The translations under genes were made by a program, and so were the position numbers. Shown here piece after piece: positions 28,066 to 36,384 of a stretch of DNA of 64,000 bases; the first letter of the stretch is position 1, and every line of letters starts with the position of its first letter. Source of the DNA: Sporolactobacillus laevolacticus DSM 442. GTDB taxonomy: Bacteria > Bacillota > Bacilli > Bacillales > Sporolactobacillaceae. The DNA lies in the NCBI RefSeq assembly GCF_000497245.1, contig NZ_AWTC01000010.1, forward strand, positions 1 through 64,000, in the 5' to 3' direction. The notes below the pieces were generated by a model. That model ran no database searches. It was not told the origin of the DNA and saw only the letters and a program-made list of their open reading frames with translations.

Positions 28066-28177
28066 CTATCTTTCAAAATGGTGGTCCATTTTGCTGGAAT
28101 TAGCACCTTACAGTCATTTCACAAATTCTGCAGGTTGCCGGATGTCATCGGGCCAGTCCCTCAATCACTCTGGATAG
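28066..28177 (-). promoter_or_regulatory. SAM-I (S-box) riboswitch of the sulfite-reductase operon
   Basis: Minus-strand sequence has the S-box core AGAGTGATTGAGGGACTGGC followed by CCGATGACATCCGGCAACC and AAGGTGCTAATTCC, closing with GAAAGATAG. P1 is CTATC/GATAG. Represses the downstream genes when SAM is abundant. Confidence 0.95.
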
Positions 28178-28194
28178 TTATTTGGTTTTCATTA

Positions 28195-28223
28195 ATCTTA
28201 GGATGCTTTCACATTATTGTCAA
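28195..28223 (-). promoter_or_regulatory. promoter of the sulfite-reductase operon
   Basis: Minus strand TTGACA (complement of 28218-28223), 17 bp, TAAGAT (complement of 28195-28200), about 18 bases upstream of the S-box P1. Confidence 0.7.
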
Positions 28224-28294
28224 TATTTCTGATCTGTTTTATCGGATATAAAAAACCTGGTTCTTATAAGTCAATAGATATTTTCTATTCCTGG

Positions 28295-28323
28295 TTGTTT
28301 TATTCCGATCATCATGGTAGGAT
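28295..28323 (+). promoter_or_regulatory. promoter of the YeiH-family gene
   Basis: TTGTTT (28295-28300), 17 bp, TAGGAT (28318-28323), just before the plus-strand S-box; back to back with the minus-strand promoter about 70 bp away. Confidence 0.55.
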
Positions 28324-28331
28324 AAATCCAA

Positions 28332-28447
28332 TTTAATTGACTCTTATCGCGAGAGACGGAGGGAATTGGCCCGATGAAGTCCGGCAACCACTTTACGTTC
28401 AGTAAAGTACAGGTGCCAAATCCAACAGGACTTTCCTGAAAGATAAG
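28332..28447 (+). promoter_or_regulatory. SAM-I (S-box) riboswitch of the YeiH-family gene
   Basis: Contains GAGAGACGGAGGGAATTGGC, CCGATGAAGTCCGGCAACC, a CTTTAC/GTAAAG hairpin, AGGTGCCAAATCC and GAAAGATAAGG. P1 is CTTATC (28332-28337) with GATAAG (28442-28447). Confidence 0.96.
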
Positions 28448-28472
28448 GATTGAATGACACTGTTCCAGTGCC

Positions 28473-28505
28473 AAGCCCCTTTCTTTCGGAATGAGGCTTT
28501 TTTTA
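28473..28505 (+). terminator. terminator of the plus-strand SAM riboswitch
   Basis: AAGCCCCTTTC pairs imperfectly with GAATGAGGCTT and is followed by a run of T. Sits between the aptamer and the downstream Cys-rich mini-ORF. Confidence 0.8.
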
Positions 28506-28527
28506 ATGGATAAATAAAGAAAGTGAG

Positions 28528-28569
28528 ATGGGTAACATGGAACAGTGCAAGATGAACTGCTGCATTTAA
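28528..28569 (+). CDS. Cys-rich leader peptide candidate
   Basis: 13-codon ORF, MGNMEQCKMNCCI, between the S-box terminator and the transporter gene. A second ATG (28537) follows a GAGATGGG stretch that could serve as ribosome site. Three of 13 residues are Cys, two of them adjacent, in a leader region of a sulfur gene. Cys-codon leader peptides are known to sense cysteine supply by attenuation in other bacteria; here this is inference from composition and position only. Confidence 0.4.
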   Translation: MGNMEQCKMNCCI

Positions 28570-28686
28570 CCCAGTAATTAGATGTGTTTTCGAAGGCTAA
28601 AGTTGATAGGAGCCATTAAACATTTTAGTAACTTTATTATTTGACTTTATCTCGGTTGTGACCATTCATTTAAGGAGGAATTATAC

Positions 28687-30039
28687 ATGTCTATTGATTT
28701 GACGTCTGAAAACAATCCGAACACGGTAAGAAAAAGCGGATGGCTTGAACTTGTCCGTAAAGAAGATTGGTTGGCAGTATGGGTCGGCTTATTTCTTGTT
28801 TTGGCAGGGATTTTGTTTTGGACAGCCGGAAGTTCAATAAAGGTGTTGACCGCGCAGATTACGAAATGGACGGATTTTCCGACCTTGGGGAGTATCCTTT
28901 CTGCCCATCTCGGCTCCATAATTTTGCTTTTCCTGACTTTTCTTATCCTGTTCTCCATCACCGCATCCTTTCTTCATATCAAAATCGGAAAATTCGCTGC
29001 AGGATTCACGCTGCTTTTTATTATCAGCGTCGCAGTCAATCTTTTCAGCTCCTGGGGATGGGCACAGCAGTATAACCTTGAGGCGCCACTCGTTGCCCTG
29101 GCTGTCGGATTAATTGTTGGAAACCTTATTCCTCTGTCCGGCTGGTTCTCATCCGCACTTCGCACTGAGCTTTATGTAAAGGTCGGCATCGTCCTATTAG
29201 GCGCAACCCTTCCCTTTACATTGATCATTCAAGCAGGACCGGTCGCTTTCCTTCAGGCTACACTTATTGCAGTCATTACTTTTCTTGTGATCTACTTTGC
29301 AGGCACTCGCTGGTTCGGGCTTGACAAGTACTTCGCCGCAACGCTTGGCGTTGGTGGTTCCGTCTGCGGCGTTTCCGCAGCGATCGCAGTCGGCGGTGCA
29401 ATCAAGGCGAAAAAGGAACATGTCTCAATTTCCATTTCAATCGTTGTCATCTGGGCTGTCGCTACGATCTTCCTGCTCTCTTTGCTCATCAAATGGCTTG
29501 GCATTCCAGCTGGTCCAGCTGGCGCATGGATTGGTACTTCCGAATTCGCCGATGCAGCTGGTGTAACTGCAGCAAGTGCATTCGGTGATCACGCGCTGAA
29601 CTCCTTCACGCTGATGAAAGTCATTGGCCGTGATATCTTTATCGGCGTCTGGGCCTTCATTCTCGCATTCATTTCAATTACCTTCTGGGAAAAGAAACAG
29701 ACGGGAACCAAGGCAGATGCGTCCGAAATCTGGCATCGTTTTCCTAAATTTATCATTGGCTTCTTCGCTGCATCGATTCTGCTTACGGTAGTGATCGCGG
29801 CAACTTCTGTCTCAGGCCGGGCAGTGATCAGCACAGACGTGATTGCTCCGATCAAAGAATTCAGAACATGGGCGTTCACGTTTACATTCCTTTCGATCGG
29901 ATTGACCACACGCTTCAAGGAACTGACCTCCTTCGGTTGGCGACCGTTCGCTGCCTTCAGTACGGGGGCAGTGGTCAATATTATTCTCGGCTATGTTCTC
30001 TCTGTTCTGATCCTCCACAACTTTTGGGCGTCGCTTTAA
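28687..30039 (+). CDS. YeiH/UPF0324 family membrane transporter
   Basis: 450 aa with about 11-12 hydrophobic helices after a 30-residue soluble N-terminus. 'ALAVGLIVGNLIPLSGWF', 'GVGGSVCGVSAAIAVGGAIKAKKEH' and 'SEFADAAGVTAASAFGDHALNSF' are conserved UPF0324 segments. The family is annotated as a putative sulfate exporter on thin evidence. Its S-box shows it is expressed when SAM is low, which favours a part in sulfur acquisition (uptake or exchange of a sulfur anion such as sulfite) rather than export. AAGGAGG precedes the ATG. Confidence 0.85.
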   Translation: MSIDLTSENNPNTVRKSGWLELVRKEDWLAVWVGLFLVLAGILFWTAGSSIKVLTAQITKWTDFPTLGSILSAHLGSIILLFLTFLILFSITASFLHIKIGKFAAGFTLLFIISVAVNLFSSWGWAQQYNLEAPLVALAVGLIVGNLIPLSGWFSSALRTELYVKVGIVLLGATLPFTLIIQAGPVAFLQATLIAVITFLVIYFAGTRWFGLDKYFAATLGVGGSVCGVSAAIAVGGAIKAKKEHVSISISIVVIWAVATIFLLSLLIKWLGIPAGPAGAWIGTSEFADAAGVTAASAFGDHALNSFTLMKVIGRDIFIGVWAFILAFISITFWEKKQTGTKADASEIWHRFPKFIIGFFAASILLTVVIAATSVSGRAVISTDVIAPIKEFRTWAFTFTFLSIGLTTRFKELTSFGWRPFAAFSTGAVVNIILGYVLSVLILHNFWASL

Positions 30040-30118
30040 GTTTCCGGATCAAATCCAAGCACTGTGGGGAAATCATCCATTTCACTACAAGTGCTTACCA
30101 ATTAAGGAGGTGTAACGA

Positions 30119-30487
30119 TTGAAAAAAGATCAACTAACGTGTAAGCAAAGAGTTACGGTCACTTTTAATTTCTATCCTCAGTACCATCAATCGGATTCTG
30201 TGATCAGTCTAAAAAAATGGCATCGCCAGAAGAATAATCTAGACAGCAAGTCCATTAGGGAATTGGGGGCATTTTTGTCCGAACGCCTTGAACATATTGC
30301 CCAAATGATCGAGATTCTTCAGTCCGTACATGAACAATGGGTAGTCACGGGAAAAAGGGACAGAGTCATTCTGGAAACAGATCGTTTTGATGTTCATCTT
30401 GTGGTCAATGCTCTGGCTGAGCAAGGTTTTCTTGCCAGTGATTATCAGCTTTTCGTCGAGTATGAACGAAAATGGGGTATTCTTTAA
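30119..30487 (+). CDS. hypothetical protein downstream of the YeiH-family gene
   Basis: 122 aa from a TTG start with a perfect AAGGAGGTG seven bases upstream. No family is recognised. Charged and mostly alpha/beta in character (SIRELGAFLSERLEHIAQMIEILQSVHE; ILETDRFDVHLVVNALAEQGF), no Cys motif beyond one N-terminal Cys, no membrane segment. It follows the transporter by 80 bases and precedes a strong terminator, so it belongs to the S-box transcript and probably serves sulfur metabolism. Confidence 0.7.
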   Translation: MKKDQLTCKQRVTVTFNFYPQYHQSDSVISLKKWHRQKNNLDSKSIRELGAFLSERLEHIAQMIEILQSVHEQWVVTGKRDRVILETDRFDVHLVVNALAEQGFLASDYQLFVEYERKWGIL

Positions 30488-30553
30488 TCCTAAAGCCGTG
30501 TTGAAGATAATGTTCGCAGCACTACAAGAATTGTGTAAACCAATTTCTACTAA

Positions 30554-30596
30554 AAAGAACCCGGAACCTATGTTCATCAAAGGTTCTTGGTTCTTT
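30554..30596 (+). terminator. terminator of the S-box/YeiH unit
   Basis: Long stem AAAGAACC + GGAACCT against AAGGTTC + GGTTCTTT with one bulge, 10-nt loop, followed by GTTTATT. Confidence 0.75.
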
Positions 30597-30620
30597 GTTT
30601 ATTACTCATGAAGTCCAAAT

Positions 30621-30986
30621 TCATTCTTTCTTCAATATAAACGCTGCAGCGAACCAAATAATTGTAGCAAGCACTTGCGCGATTAGAAGAGCAAACATGG
30701 AAGTCTTCAAAACCATTGAATGTGTTGTATTCGCAAATCCTATTCCTGAGCTTCCGCCCATGAATAATGTCAAGAGCAGAATAACCACAAAAACTGCCTT
30801 TGCCCAGCCTTTATTCTTTGCTACAAAATACAAGGGTACCAAATAAATGATGGATGCAAGGAGCAGCGGTCCTAGCAAACTTGAGATCGACATTTTCACA
30901 CTTGGATCCAAGCCCATAATAGGAAATTTCATGATTGTTACAATCAATATAATGCAGCCGATAATCAGTAGTTTTTTATTTTTCAA
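30621..30986 (-). CDS. four-TM hypothetical membrane protein
   Basis: 121 aa from a TTG start with GAGGAGG upstream. Four hydrophobic helices (LLIIGCIILIVTIMKF, SLLGPLLLASIIYLVPLYF, AVFVVILLLTLFMGG, FALLIAQVLATIIWFAAAF). It follows the MFS gene by 22 bases on the same strand, so is probably expressed with it under TetR control. No domain recognised. Confidence 0.6.
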   Translation of the reverse strand: MKNKKLLIIGCIILIVTIMKFPIMGLDPSVKMSISSLLGPLLLASIIYLVPLYFVAKNKGWAKAVFVVILLLTLFMGGSSGIGFANTTHSMVLKTSMFALLIAQVLATIIWFAAAFILKKE

Positions 30987-31008
30987 ATTGTTACCTCCTC
31001 TCAATAAA

Positions 31009-32496
31009 TTAATTAACTTGCTTCGTTTTGGGATTTTTCAAGAACAGCCAAACAACAATTAACGTGCACGATGCGACCGCACAACAAATAAGCAAAACGT
31101 GATTCATGCCAAGCATAAAGCCGGACCGCACAGCGTGTACTAACGCTGCAGATTGCATCTTATGTGCGACCGCAATACCTGAAGCGACACTTTTTTTAGC
31201 CAGTGAAATCAGTTGAACGGGCATACCTTCGACATGAATATGTGTCTGATAAGCAGACGTTAGCACAGTCCCGAGTGTTGCGACTCCAAATGTGCTGCCA
31301 ATCTGCTGAATGGCTTTAATAACGGATGAACCAATACCGCTTTGATCAGAGGAAAGATCCGCAAGCGCTGTGCTCATTGTAGCCGGCAAGATAACTCCAA
31401 TGCCGACGCCGGCTAATGCTGTCCATACGGCTACCCAACCATAGGACGTGCCGATCACAGTTCGCCAACCCATAAAACCTGAAACAATCAGCAAGATAAA
31501 ACCGAGGCTTAAAATCAACTTTTGATTGATTTTAATTCTGCTGACAATAATCGAACCTAAAGTAATTCCAAGGATTAGCGGCAGCAATTTGAAACCCGCT
31601 TGTTGGGTATCACTACCTTCAATGTTTTGAAAATACTGAGGAAGGATGTAAAGATAACCGAACATAATGTAGCTGATCACCATCATAAAAAGAGTACTCA
31701 ATGAAAATGAGCGTGATTTGAATAATGATAAATCGATTAACGGCTTTTTGTACTTAAGTTCCCAAACGACGAACACCACGAGTAAAATCACTTCAAAAGC
31801 AATCGCAAACCAAACATTAGCATTTGACCACGTTTTTTCACCCGCAAGGATAACCCCATAGGTTATACTGGTCAGCCCAAGGCTTGATGCGGCAATGCCA
31901 AGTAAATCGAATGTTTGCTGGTGTAATTGCTTCGATTCTTTCATTAAAAACATGACAGAAATTAACGCAATAAGAACAATCGGCACATTGATCAGGAAAA
32001 CCGAACCCCACCAAAAATGATTCAGTAGCCAACCACCCAAAATTGGCCCAATCGGCATACTCAGCGTATTTGCGATCACCCAGATCGCCGTCGCTTTAGG
32101 TTGTTCTGTTTTGGTGAACAGCACAGAAATAATGGACATGGATGTTGGGATCAGCATTGCTGCGCCTAGGGCAAGCGTACACCGATAAACAATCAGCAGA
32201 GTGGGTGATGCGGCATAAGCGCAAAGCAGGGATGACACGCCGAAAATAACCAAGGAAAGGATAAGCATTTTTTTACGTCCGAAACGATCGCCTAACATGC
32301 CGGCCGGTAATAACACAGCAGCAAAAACTAAGTTGTAGGAATCAACAAACCATTGTAATTGGGTGTTCGTTGCATTTAATTTTGATGCCAATGTCGGCAA
32401 AGCCAGGTTCAGCACTGTTGAATCAATGCCAACTGCCAGAGTACTCAGAGCGAGAACAAATAGAACGAACCACTTTCGCATATTCTTTGATTTCAT
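31009..32496 (-). CDS. MFS drug:H+ antiporter, 14-TM (DHA2/EmrB-QacA type)
   Basis: 495 aa with 14 predicted helices. 'DSTVLNLALPTLASKLNATNTQLQWFVDSYNLVFAAVLLPAGMLGDRFGRKKML' contains the D-motif of helix 1 and the MFS motif A (GDRFGRKK); 'PIGPILGGWLLNHFWWGSVFLIN' is motif C, the antiporter signature. Likely exports a toxic organic compound. The TetR gene lies immediately upstream, with matching operators at both genes. Confidence 0.88.
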   Translation of the reverse strand: MKSKNMRKWFVLFVLALSTLAVGIDSTVLNLALPTLASKLNATNTQLQWFVDSYNLVFAAVLLPAGMLGDRFGRKKMLILSLVIFGVSSLLCAYAASPTLLIVYRCTLALGAAMLIPTSMSIISVLFTKTEQPKATAIWVIANTLSMPIGPILGGWLLNHFWWGSVFLINVPIVLIALISVMFLMKESKQLHQQTFDLLGIAASSLGLTSITYGVILAGEKTWSNANVWFAIAFEVILLVVFVVWELKYKKPLIDLSLFKSRSFSLSTLFMMVISYIMFGYLYILPQYFQNIEGSDTQQAGFKLLPLILGITLGSIIVSRIKINQKLILSLGFILLIVSGFMGWRTVIGTSYGWVAVWTALAGVGIGVILPATMSTALADLSSDQSGIGSSVIKAIQQIGSTFGVATLGTVLTSAYQTHIHVEGMPVQLISLAKKSVASGIAVAHKMQSAALVHAVRSGFMLGMNHVLLICCAVASCTLIVVWLFLKNPKTKQVN

Positions 32497-32511
32497 ATTC
32501 CGCCTCCATAA

Positions 32512-32535
32512 CTAACTAAACGTTTGCTTAGTTAA
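32512..32535. promoter_or_regulatory. TetR operator at the MFS gene
   Basis: CTAACTAAACG / CTTAGTTAA palindrome agreeing at 20 of 24 positions with the perfect palindrome upstream of the TetR gene; 16 bp before the MFS start. Confidence 0.75.
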
Positions 32536-32556
32536 ATAATCAAATAAAAAATCCTG

Positions 32557-33168
32557 TTATTCACACCATAATTTAATGGTCAAGTCAGCAATCTTTTCCA
32601 CGTATTCATCATAATTATCATTAAATAGGGATTCGCCAAATAGTGAACTTGTCGTGAAGTTATAGGTGTACTGCAAAATCCCTAACCGCAGATCAAACAC
32701 TTTTAATTTTGGTTTCACTTTCAAACTCGTCAAATAGGAAATAAATGTATCGATCAGTTGCTGAGTCGTTTCGTTAATGAACGTGTACTCAGATTTGTCG
32801 AGCAAATGATGTTCGCGAATAACGAGCGGAATAATACTGTCATCTGCAGCAAACAGCGAATGAACGGTTTTCCCGTAAGTAATTAAAGCATCCTTCAAAG
32901 GCAGATCATCCCGGAATGTTTGAATCACTTGCTGTATCTGTTTGATTGTTTTCTCGTGTCCGGCTTCGACCACCGCTTTAAATATCTCTAATTTACCGTT
33001 GGGAAAATAATGATAAGTTAATGCTTCTGATAGTCCTACTGTTTTGTTGATCATACGCATTGATGTTGCATGGTATCCCTTTTCCAAAAACAGTTTCTTT
33101 GAAACATCAAGAATTTGTTTACGGCGCTCCATTGCCTGAAGATCGCGAATTGTCATTTTAATGCTCAT
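32557..33168 (-). CDS. TetR family transcriptional regulator
   Basis: 203 aa from ATG 33168 with GGGAGGT upstream. N-terminal HTH 'RRKQILDVSKKLFLEKGYHATSMRMI' with the recognition helix in 'SEALTYHYFPNGK'. All-helical ligand domain follows. Upstream of the MFS gene in the same direction and flanked by two copies of the same palindrome, so it most likely represses itself and the exporter. Confidence 0.88.
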   Translation of the reverse strand: MSIKMTIRDLQAMERRKQILDVSKKLFLEKGYHATSMRMINKTVGLSEALTYHYFPNGKLEIFKAVVEAGHEKTIKQIQQVIQTFRDDLPLKDALITYGKTVHSLFAADDSIIPLVIREHHLLDKSEYTFINETTQQLIDTFISYLTSLKVKPKLKVFDLRLGILQYTYNFTTSSLFGESLFNDNYDEYVEKIADLTIKLWCE

Positions 33169-33192
33169 TAAATTGACCTCCCTTCCAAACAT

Positions 33193-33216
33193 TAACTAAA
33201 CGATCGTTTAGTTAAA
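33193..33216. promoter_or_regulatory. perfect TetR operator palindrome
   Basis: 24-bp perfect palindrome with half-site TTAACTAAACGA, 25 bases before the TetR start. The core resembles many TetR/QacR-type operators and repeats near the MFS gene. Confidence 0.8.
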
Positions 33217-33344
33217 AATTAACACACAATTTGATTAATAGCAACATGATTTCTCAATTTTTTTCAAGTATGCTTAAGCAATCATTCGCCAATCAACGAA
33301 CCTACGTATTTTTTAGCACTAGATTCATTTGACAATTATCTAAT

Positions 33345-33379
33345 AAAAAGCATACCTTGGTTTTCAAGGTATGCTTTTT
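33345..33379. terminator. bidirectional terminator
   Basis: Perfect 15-bp stem AAAAAGCATACCTTG with GTTTT loop, T-runs on both strands. Ends the CMD/SDR/AKR transcript. Confidence 0.85.
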
Positions 33380-33424
33380 AAGGAGTTATCCTAAGTTTTT
33401 TTAGCATTAAGATCAAATGTATCC

Positions 33425-33751
33425 TTAGTCCTCAGCGTAAATTTCCTTAGCCAGATTAAAAGCTGACCAGGCTTTTGGCCATCCGGCATAAAAGGACAAA
33501 TGCGTAATGACTTCTGCAATTTCTTCCTTGGTAACACCGTTCTCCTTAGCCTTGCCCATATGGTATTTCAATTGTTCAAACATGCCGGAAGTAATCAAAG
33601 ATGTCACCGTAATCAAACTGCGATCACGTGGCGACAATTCTTTTTCCCGTGACCAGACCTGGCCAAAGAGTACATCATCATTAAGTTCTGCAAATTTTGG
33701 AGCAAAATCTCCTAGTAATTCATGTCCGGCTGTTTGTTTTTTAAATGCCAT
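33425..33751 (-). CDS. carboxymuconolactone decarboxylase family protein
   Basis: 108 aa from ATG 33751 with AGGGATG upstream. 'LSPRDRSLITVTSLITSGMFEQLKYHMGKAKENGVTKEEI' and 'SFYAGWPKAWSAF' match CMD/AhpD-like proteins. The CxxC of AhpD peroxidase members is absent and a His (YHMGKA) is kept, so a decarboxylase-like or unknown activity is more likely than peroxidase. Third gene of an AKR-SDR-CMD cluster. Confidence 0.8.
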   Translation of the reverse strand: MAFKKQTAGHELLGDFAPKFAELNDDVLFGQVWSREKELSPRDRSLITVTSLITSGMFEQLKYHMGKAKENGVTKEEIAEVITHLSFYAGWPKAWSAFNLAKEIYAED

Positions 33752-33821
33752 TTTAAAACATCCCTTCATAGCAAAATATAAACTCACTTAATTTCTGAAC
33801 GAGCGCAAGCCTTCAATGTTT

Positions 33822-34565
33822 TTATATGGACTGCTTCGTTGGACGAATTAATAACTCATTGATTGCAACATTCTTCGGAGTGCCGATGGCATAGGCTACA
33901 GCATCAGCAATTTGTTCTGAAGTAAGTCCCAACCCAGGTGTTCGTTGATTATTCTTCACCCATTCACTGGCTTCGGGATCATTAATCGTTGTATACAGTT
34001 CGGTATCCACTGCACCTGGCGAAACAATGGTCGTCCGAATATTGTTTTCTCTTTCTTCTTGGCGCAGCCCCTCCATAATTGCCCGAACCGCAAACTTGGT
34101 CCCGCAATAGACAGCAGATCCCGGATAAACAACATGTCCGGCTACAGAATCAGTCGCAATAATGTGCCCCGATTGTTGCTGTTTCATGATTGGCAAAACA
34201 GCGGCGATGCCATTCAGAACGCCCATAATGTTGATGTCCAGCATTTGCTGCCATTCATGACGGCGAACCTCACTCAAGTTGGCAGTCGGCATAACCCCCG
34301 CATTATTAAACATGACGTCAATGCGACCAAACTTGTCGATCGCCAATTTGACCAGATTTTCCATATCTTCCGGATTGGTAACGTCCGCAACTTGATAAAA
34401 GATCTCAGCTTCCGGCAAGGAATTAACTAATTGCTTCAACCGTTCTTTCCGGCGGGCACCGATCACCAGTTTAGCCCCTTCATTGGCTAAACGACGAGCG
34501 GTAGCCTCACCAATGCCGCTTGAAGCACCTGCAATAATTACAACTTTATCTTTCAATGATGTCAT
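33822..34565 (-). CDS. short-chain dehydrogenase/reductase
   Basis: 247 aa classical SDR. TGxxxGxG-type cofactor motif '[14 protein letters not shown]' with following Arg residues favouring NADP, 'NNAGV', catalytic Ser (TDSVAGH), and Y-x-x-x-K in 'VYCGTKFAV'. Resembles YdfG/serine-dehydrogenase-like members. AGGAGG-type site upstream. A decayed SDR remnant lies directly 5' of it. Confidence 0.88.
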   Translation of the reverse strand: MTSLKDKVVIIAGASSGIGEATARRLANEGAKLVIGARRKERLKQLVNSLPEAEIFYQVADVTNPEDMENLVKLAIDKFGRIDVMFNNAGVMPTANLSEVRRHEWQQMLDINIMGVLNGIAAVLPIMKQQQSGHIIATDSVAGHVVYPGSAVYCGTKFAVRAIMEGLRQEERENNIRTTIVSPGAVDTELYTTINDPEASEWVKNNQRTPGLGLTSEQIADAVAYAIGTPKNVAINELLIRPTKQSI

Positions 34566-34585
34566 TTAATTTCCTCCTTAAATAA

Positions 34586-34717
34586 TTAGTACATTCTCGG
34601 TTTGTCGCCATCCGTATTCGGCTGGTTAACCCCAATACTTCCTCGTACATGCAATTCCGGTTTTTGGATCAATTTCATGATTACATCTGCGACATCCTTG
34701 AGATATCCGGCATCGAC
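34586..34717 (-). pseudogene. C-terminal remnant of a second SDR/epimerase gene
   Basis: Read on the minus strand straight after the aldo/keto reductase stop, an open frame gives VDAGYLKDVADVIMKLIQKP, then a stretch ending VNQPNTDGDKPRMY and a TAA. This is the typical end of an NAD(P)-binding SDR protein, with no start codon and no N-terminal domain. I infer a deletion that removed the first four-fifths of the gene and fused the stump to the neighbour's stop. Confidence 0.6.
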
Positions 34718-35701
34718 TTATGACCATTTACCAGTTAATACTTCTGTTCGATCCGTTGCCGGCGCCGGTGTTCGCGATAGACTCGCTATCTCAGCATACA
34801 TTTCTTTTGTCATGTTAAAATCAGCGGCCGCGAGTGAATCTTCTAATTGTTCGAGATTCCGAGCTCCAATGATTGGTGCGGTAACAGATGGATTAGCCTT
34901 GACCCAGGCAACAGCTAAGGTTGCTGGCGCTACATTGTGTTCCTTGGCATATGCGGTAAATCGATCAGCAGCCTCATAGTTTTCTTCATCGGCATACCGA
35001 TCTGAATAGCGCGCTTCATCAACTAACCTGCCGCTGGTCGGTCGCTTATCAACTCCGTACTTACCCGTCAATAAGCCGCCGCCAAGCGGACTATAAGCGA
35101 TAACCCCCATTTGTTCCGCTTGCGCCATTGGCAGAATTTCCACTTCCGCCTGCCGTTTAACCAGACTATACATCGGTTCGATTATTTCGAACCGCCCGAG
35201 TAATTCTTTAGCTGCGATGCTCTGAGCTTTCATGATTTGCCAGGCTGCCCAGTTGCTGACCCCAGCATGAAGAATCTTGCCCTGGTGCTGGAGGTCATCC
35301 AATGCTCGCAATGTTTCTTCAATAGGGGTATTGTTATCAAAATCGTGAACAATGTAGAAATCAATATAGTCCGTTTGCAATCGTCGCAAACTCGCTTCAA
35401 CACCACGCATAATATGCCGTCGAGAAAGGCCCCGCGCATTGATATCCTGACTGGTCGGCCAGAAAACCTTCGACGTAATAACCACTTCGTCACGAGAATC
35501 TTTAATTAAGCTGCCTAAGATTTCTTCTGAATGGCCGCCGGCATAAACGTCAGCTGAGTCAAAGAAGTTAATTCCTACTTCACGACATCGATCAAACATG
35601 GCTTTGGAAGTCGCTTCATCCGCGGTACTGCCGAACGACATGGTGCCGAAGGCTAAGTTAGAAACTTTAATTCCGGTTTTACCAACCGTACGATATTCCA
35701 T
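34718..35701 (-). CDS. aldo/keto reductase
   Basis: 327 aa from ATG 35701 with AAGGAGTG upstream. TIM-barrel AKR with catalytic tetrad residues visible: Asp and Tyr in 'FFDSADVYAGGHSEEILG', Lys in 'VITSKVFWPTS', His in 'FYIVHDFDNN'. Resembles the YajO/potassium-channel-beta-like group. First gene of a probable unit AKR - SDR stump - SDR - CMD. A MerR-type operator lies upstream, where a truncated MerR gene is divergent. Confidence 0.88.
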   Translation of the reverse strand: MEYRTVGKTGIKVSNLAFGTMSFGSTADEATSKAMFDRCREVGINFFDSADVYAGGHSEEILGSLIKDSRDEVVITSKVFWPTSQDINARGLSRRHIMRGVEASLRRLQTDYIDFYIVHDFDNNTPIEETLRALDDLQHQGKILHAGVSNWAAWQIMKAQSIAAKELLGRFEIIEPMYSLVKRQAEVEILPMAQAEQMGVIAYSPLGGGLLTGKYGVDKRPTSGRLVDEARYSDRYADEENYEAADRFTAYAKEHNVAPATLAVAWVKANPSVTAPIIGARNLEQLEDSLAAADFNMTKEMYAEIASLSRTPAPATDRTEVLTGKWS

Positions 35702-35891
35702 ATTCACGCACTCCTTTTTGTTAATCACTTAACCAAATGCAGTATATCCCCTTCGAGTAGCTAGAACGCAAGCGACATGGATCATTTTTTTGTCGCCTTG
35801 GTTTGAGGTTCGATTTTTATTGCTATACCAAGAAATTCGCCAATTATTTTCGACCAGAAATATCTTCAGTGCTTTTCAATTAATGAAATAA

Positions 35892-35902
35892 AACCTAAGG
35901 TT
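35892..35902. promoter_or_regulatory. candidate MerR-family operator
   Basis: AACCTAAGGTT, an 11-bp perfect palindrome of the AdhR/MerR type, lies 190 bp before the AKR start; AAGGTTAGTA recurs at 36005. Another palindrome, GTTAGTACGTACTAAC (36007-36022), is upstream of the MerR remnant. The rest of 35729-36049 holds nothing convincing. Confidence 0.4.
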
Positions 35903-36049
35903 AGTAATGCTATAAGGAAGGATTGGTTATCCTTTTAAAAAAATCGCTAATCCTTGTGCTCTATCAGCCTTCGTGATAATATCCTTTTTAATAATATCCA
36001 GTTAAGGTTAGTACGTACTAACTTAAGCTTTTCTAAGGGAGGAAGAATT

Positions 36050-36160
36050 TTGACGTACACCATTCAAGAGGTTTCGAAGAAAGTGAACGTATCAACCTAC
36101 AGCATTCGGTATTATGATGATCATGGATTACTACCAAAAACCAGATACGTTAATGCCTAA
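36050..36160 (+). pseudogene. truncated MerR family regulator
   Basis: A TTG start with GGGAGGAAG upstream begins a 36-residue peptide, TYTIQEVSKKVNVSTYSIRYYDDHGLLP and KTRYVNA, which is the MerR helix-turn-helix and the start of wing 1. It ends at TAA where about 90 further residues are expected. No continuation is recognisable in the other frames. Divergent from the AKR gene it presumably regulated. Confidence 0.65.
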
Positions 36161-36384
36161 TAAACAAGCTGAAAAAATATACACTCAGGACTACTAAGCA
36201 GGATTATCTACCGTACTAAATAAAATTATTTCAAGAAAATAATTGGATGTATGAAACAAAAGAGGCTTGCCCAAAATCAATGTTGAACAATCATTGAAAT
36301 TGAAAATGCGCTGATGCCTGACCAGAAGTGAGAACAACATCTTTTGAAAAAAACAAACACTGATGAATTCTCTCCAAAGCAAAA
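36161..36384. other. non-coding, no recognisable feature
   Basis: AT-rich stretch after the MerR remnant. I looked in all frames for the missing MerR C-terminus or a transposase and found neither. Confidence 0.3.

Noticed and set aside
28271-28474. 67-residue minus-strand reading frame
   Set aside because: Antisense to the plus-strand SAM riboswitch; no ribosome site or homology.
34602-34979. 125-residue plus-strand reading frame
   Set aside because: Antisense to the end of the aldo/keto reductase and to the SDR remnant; composition fits a shadow frame.
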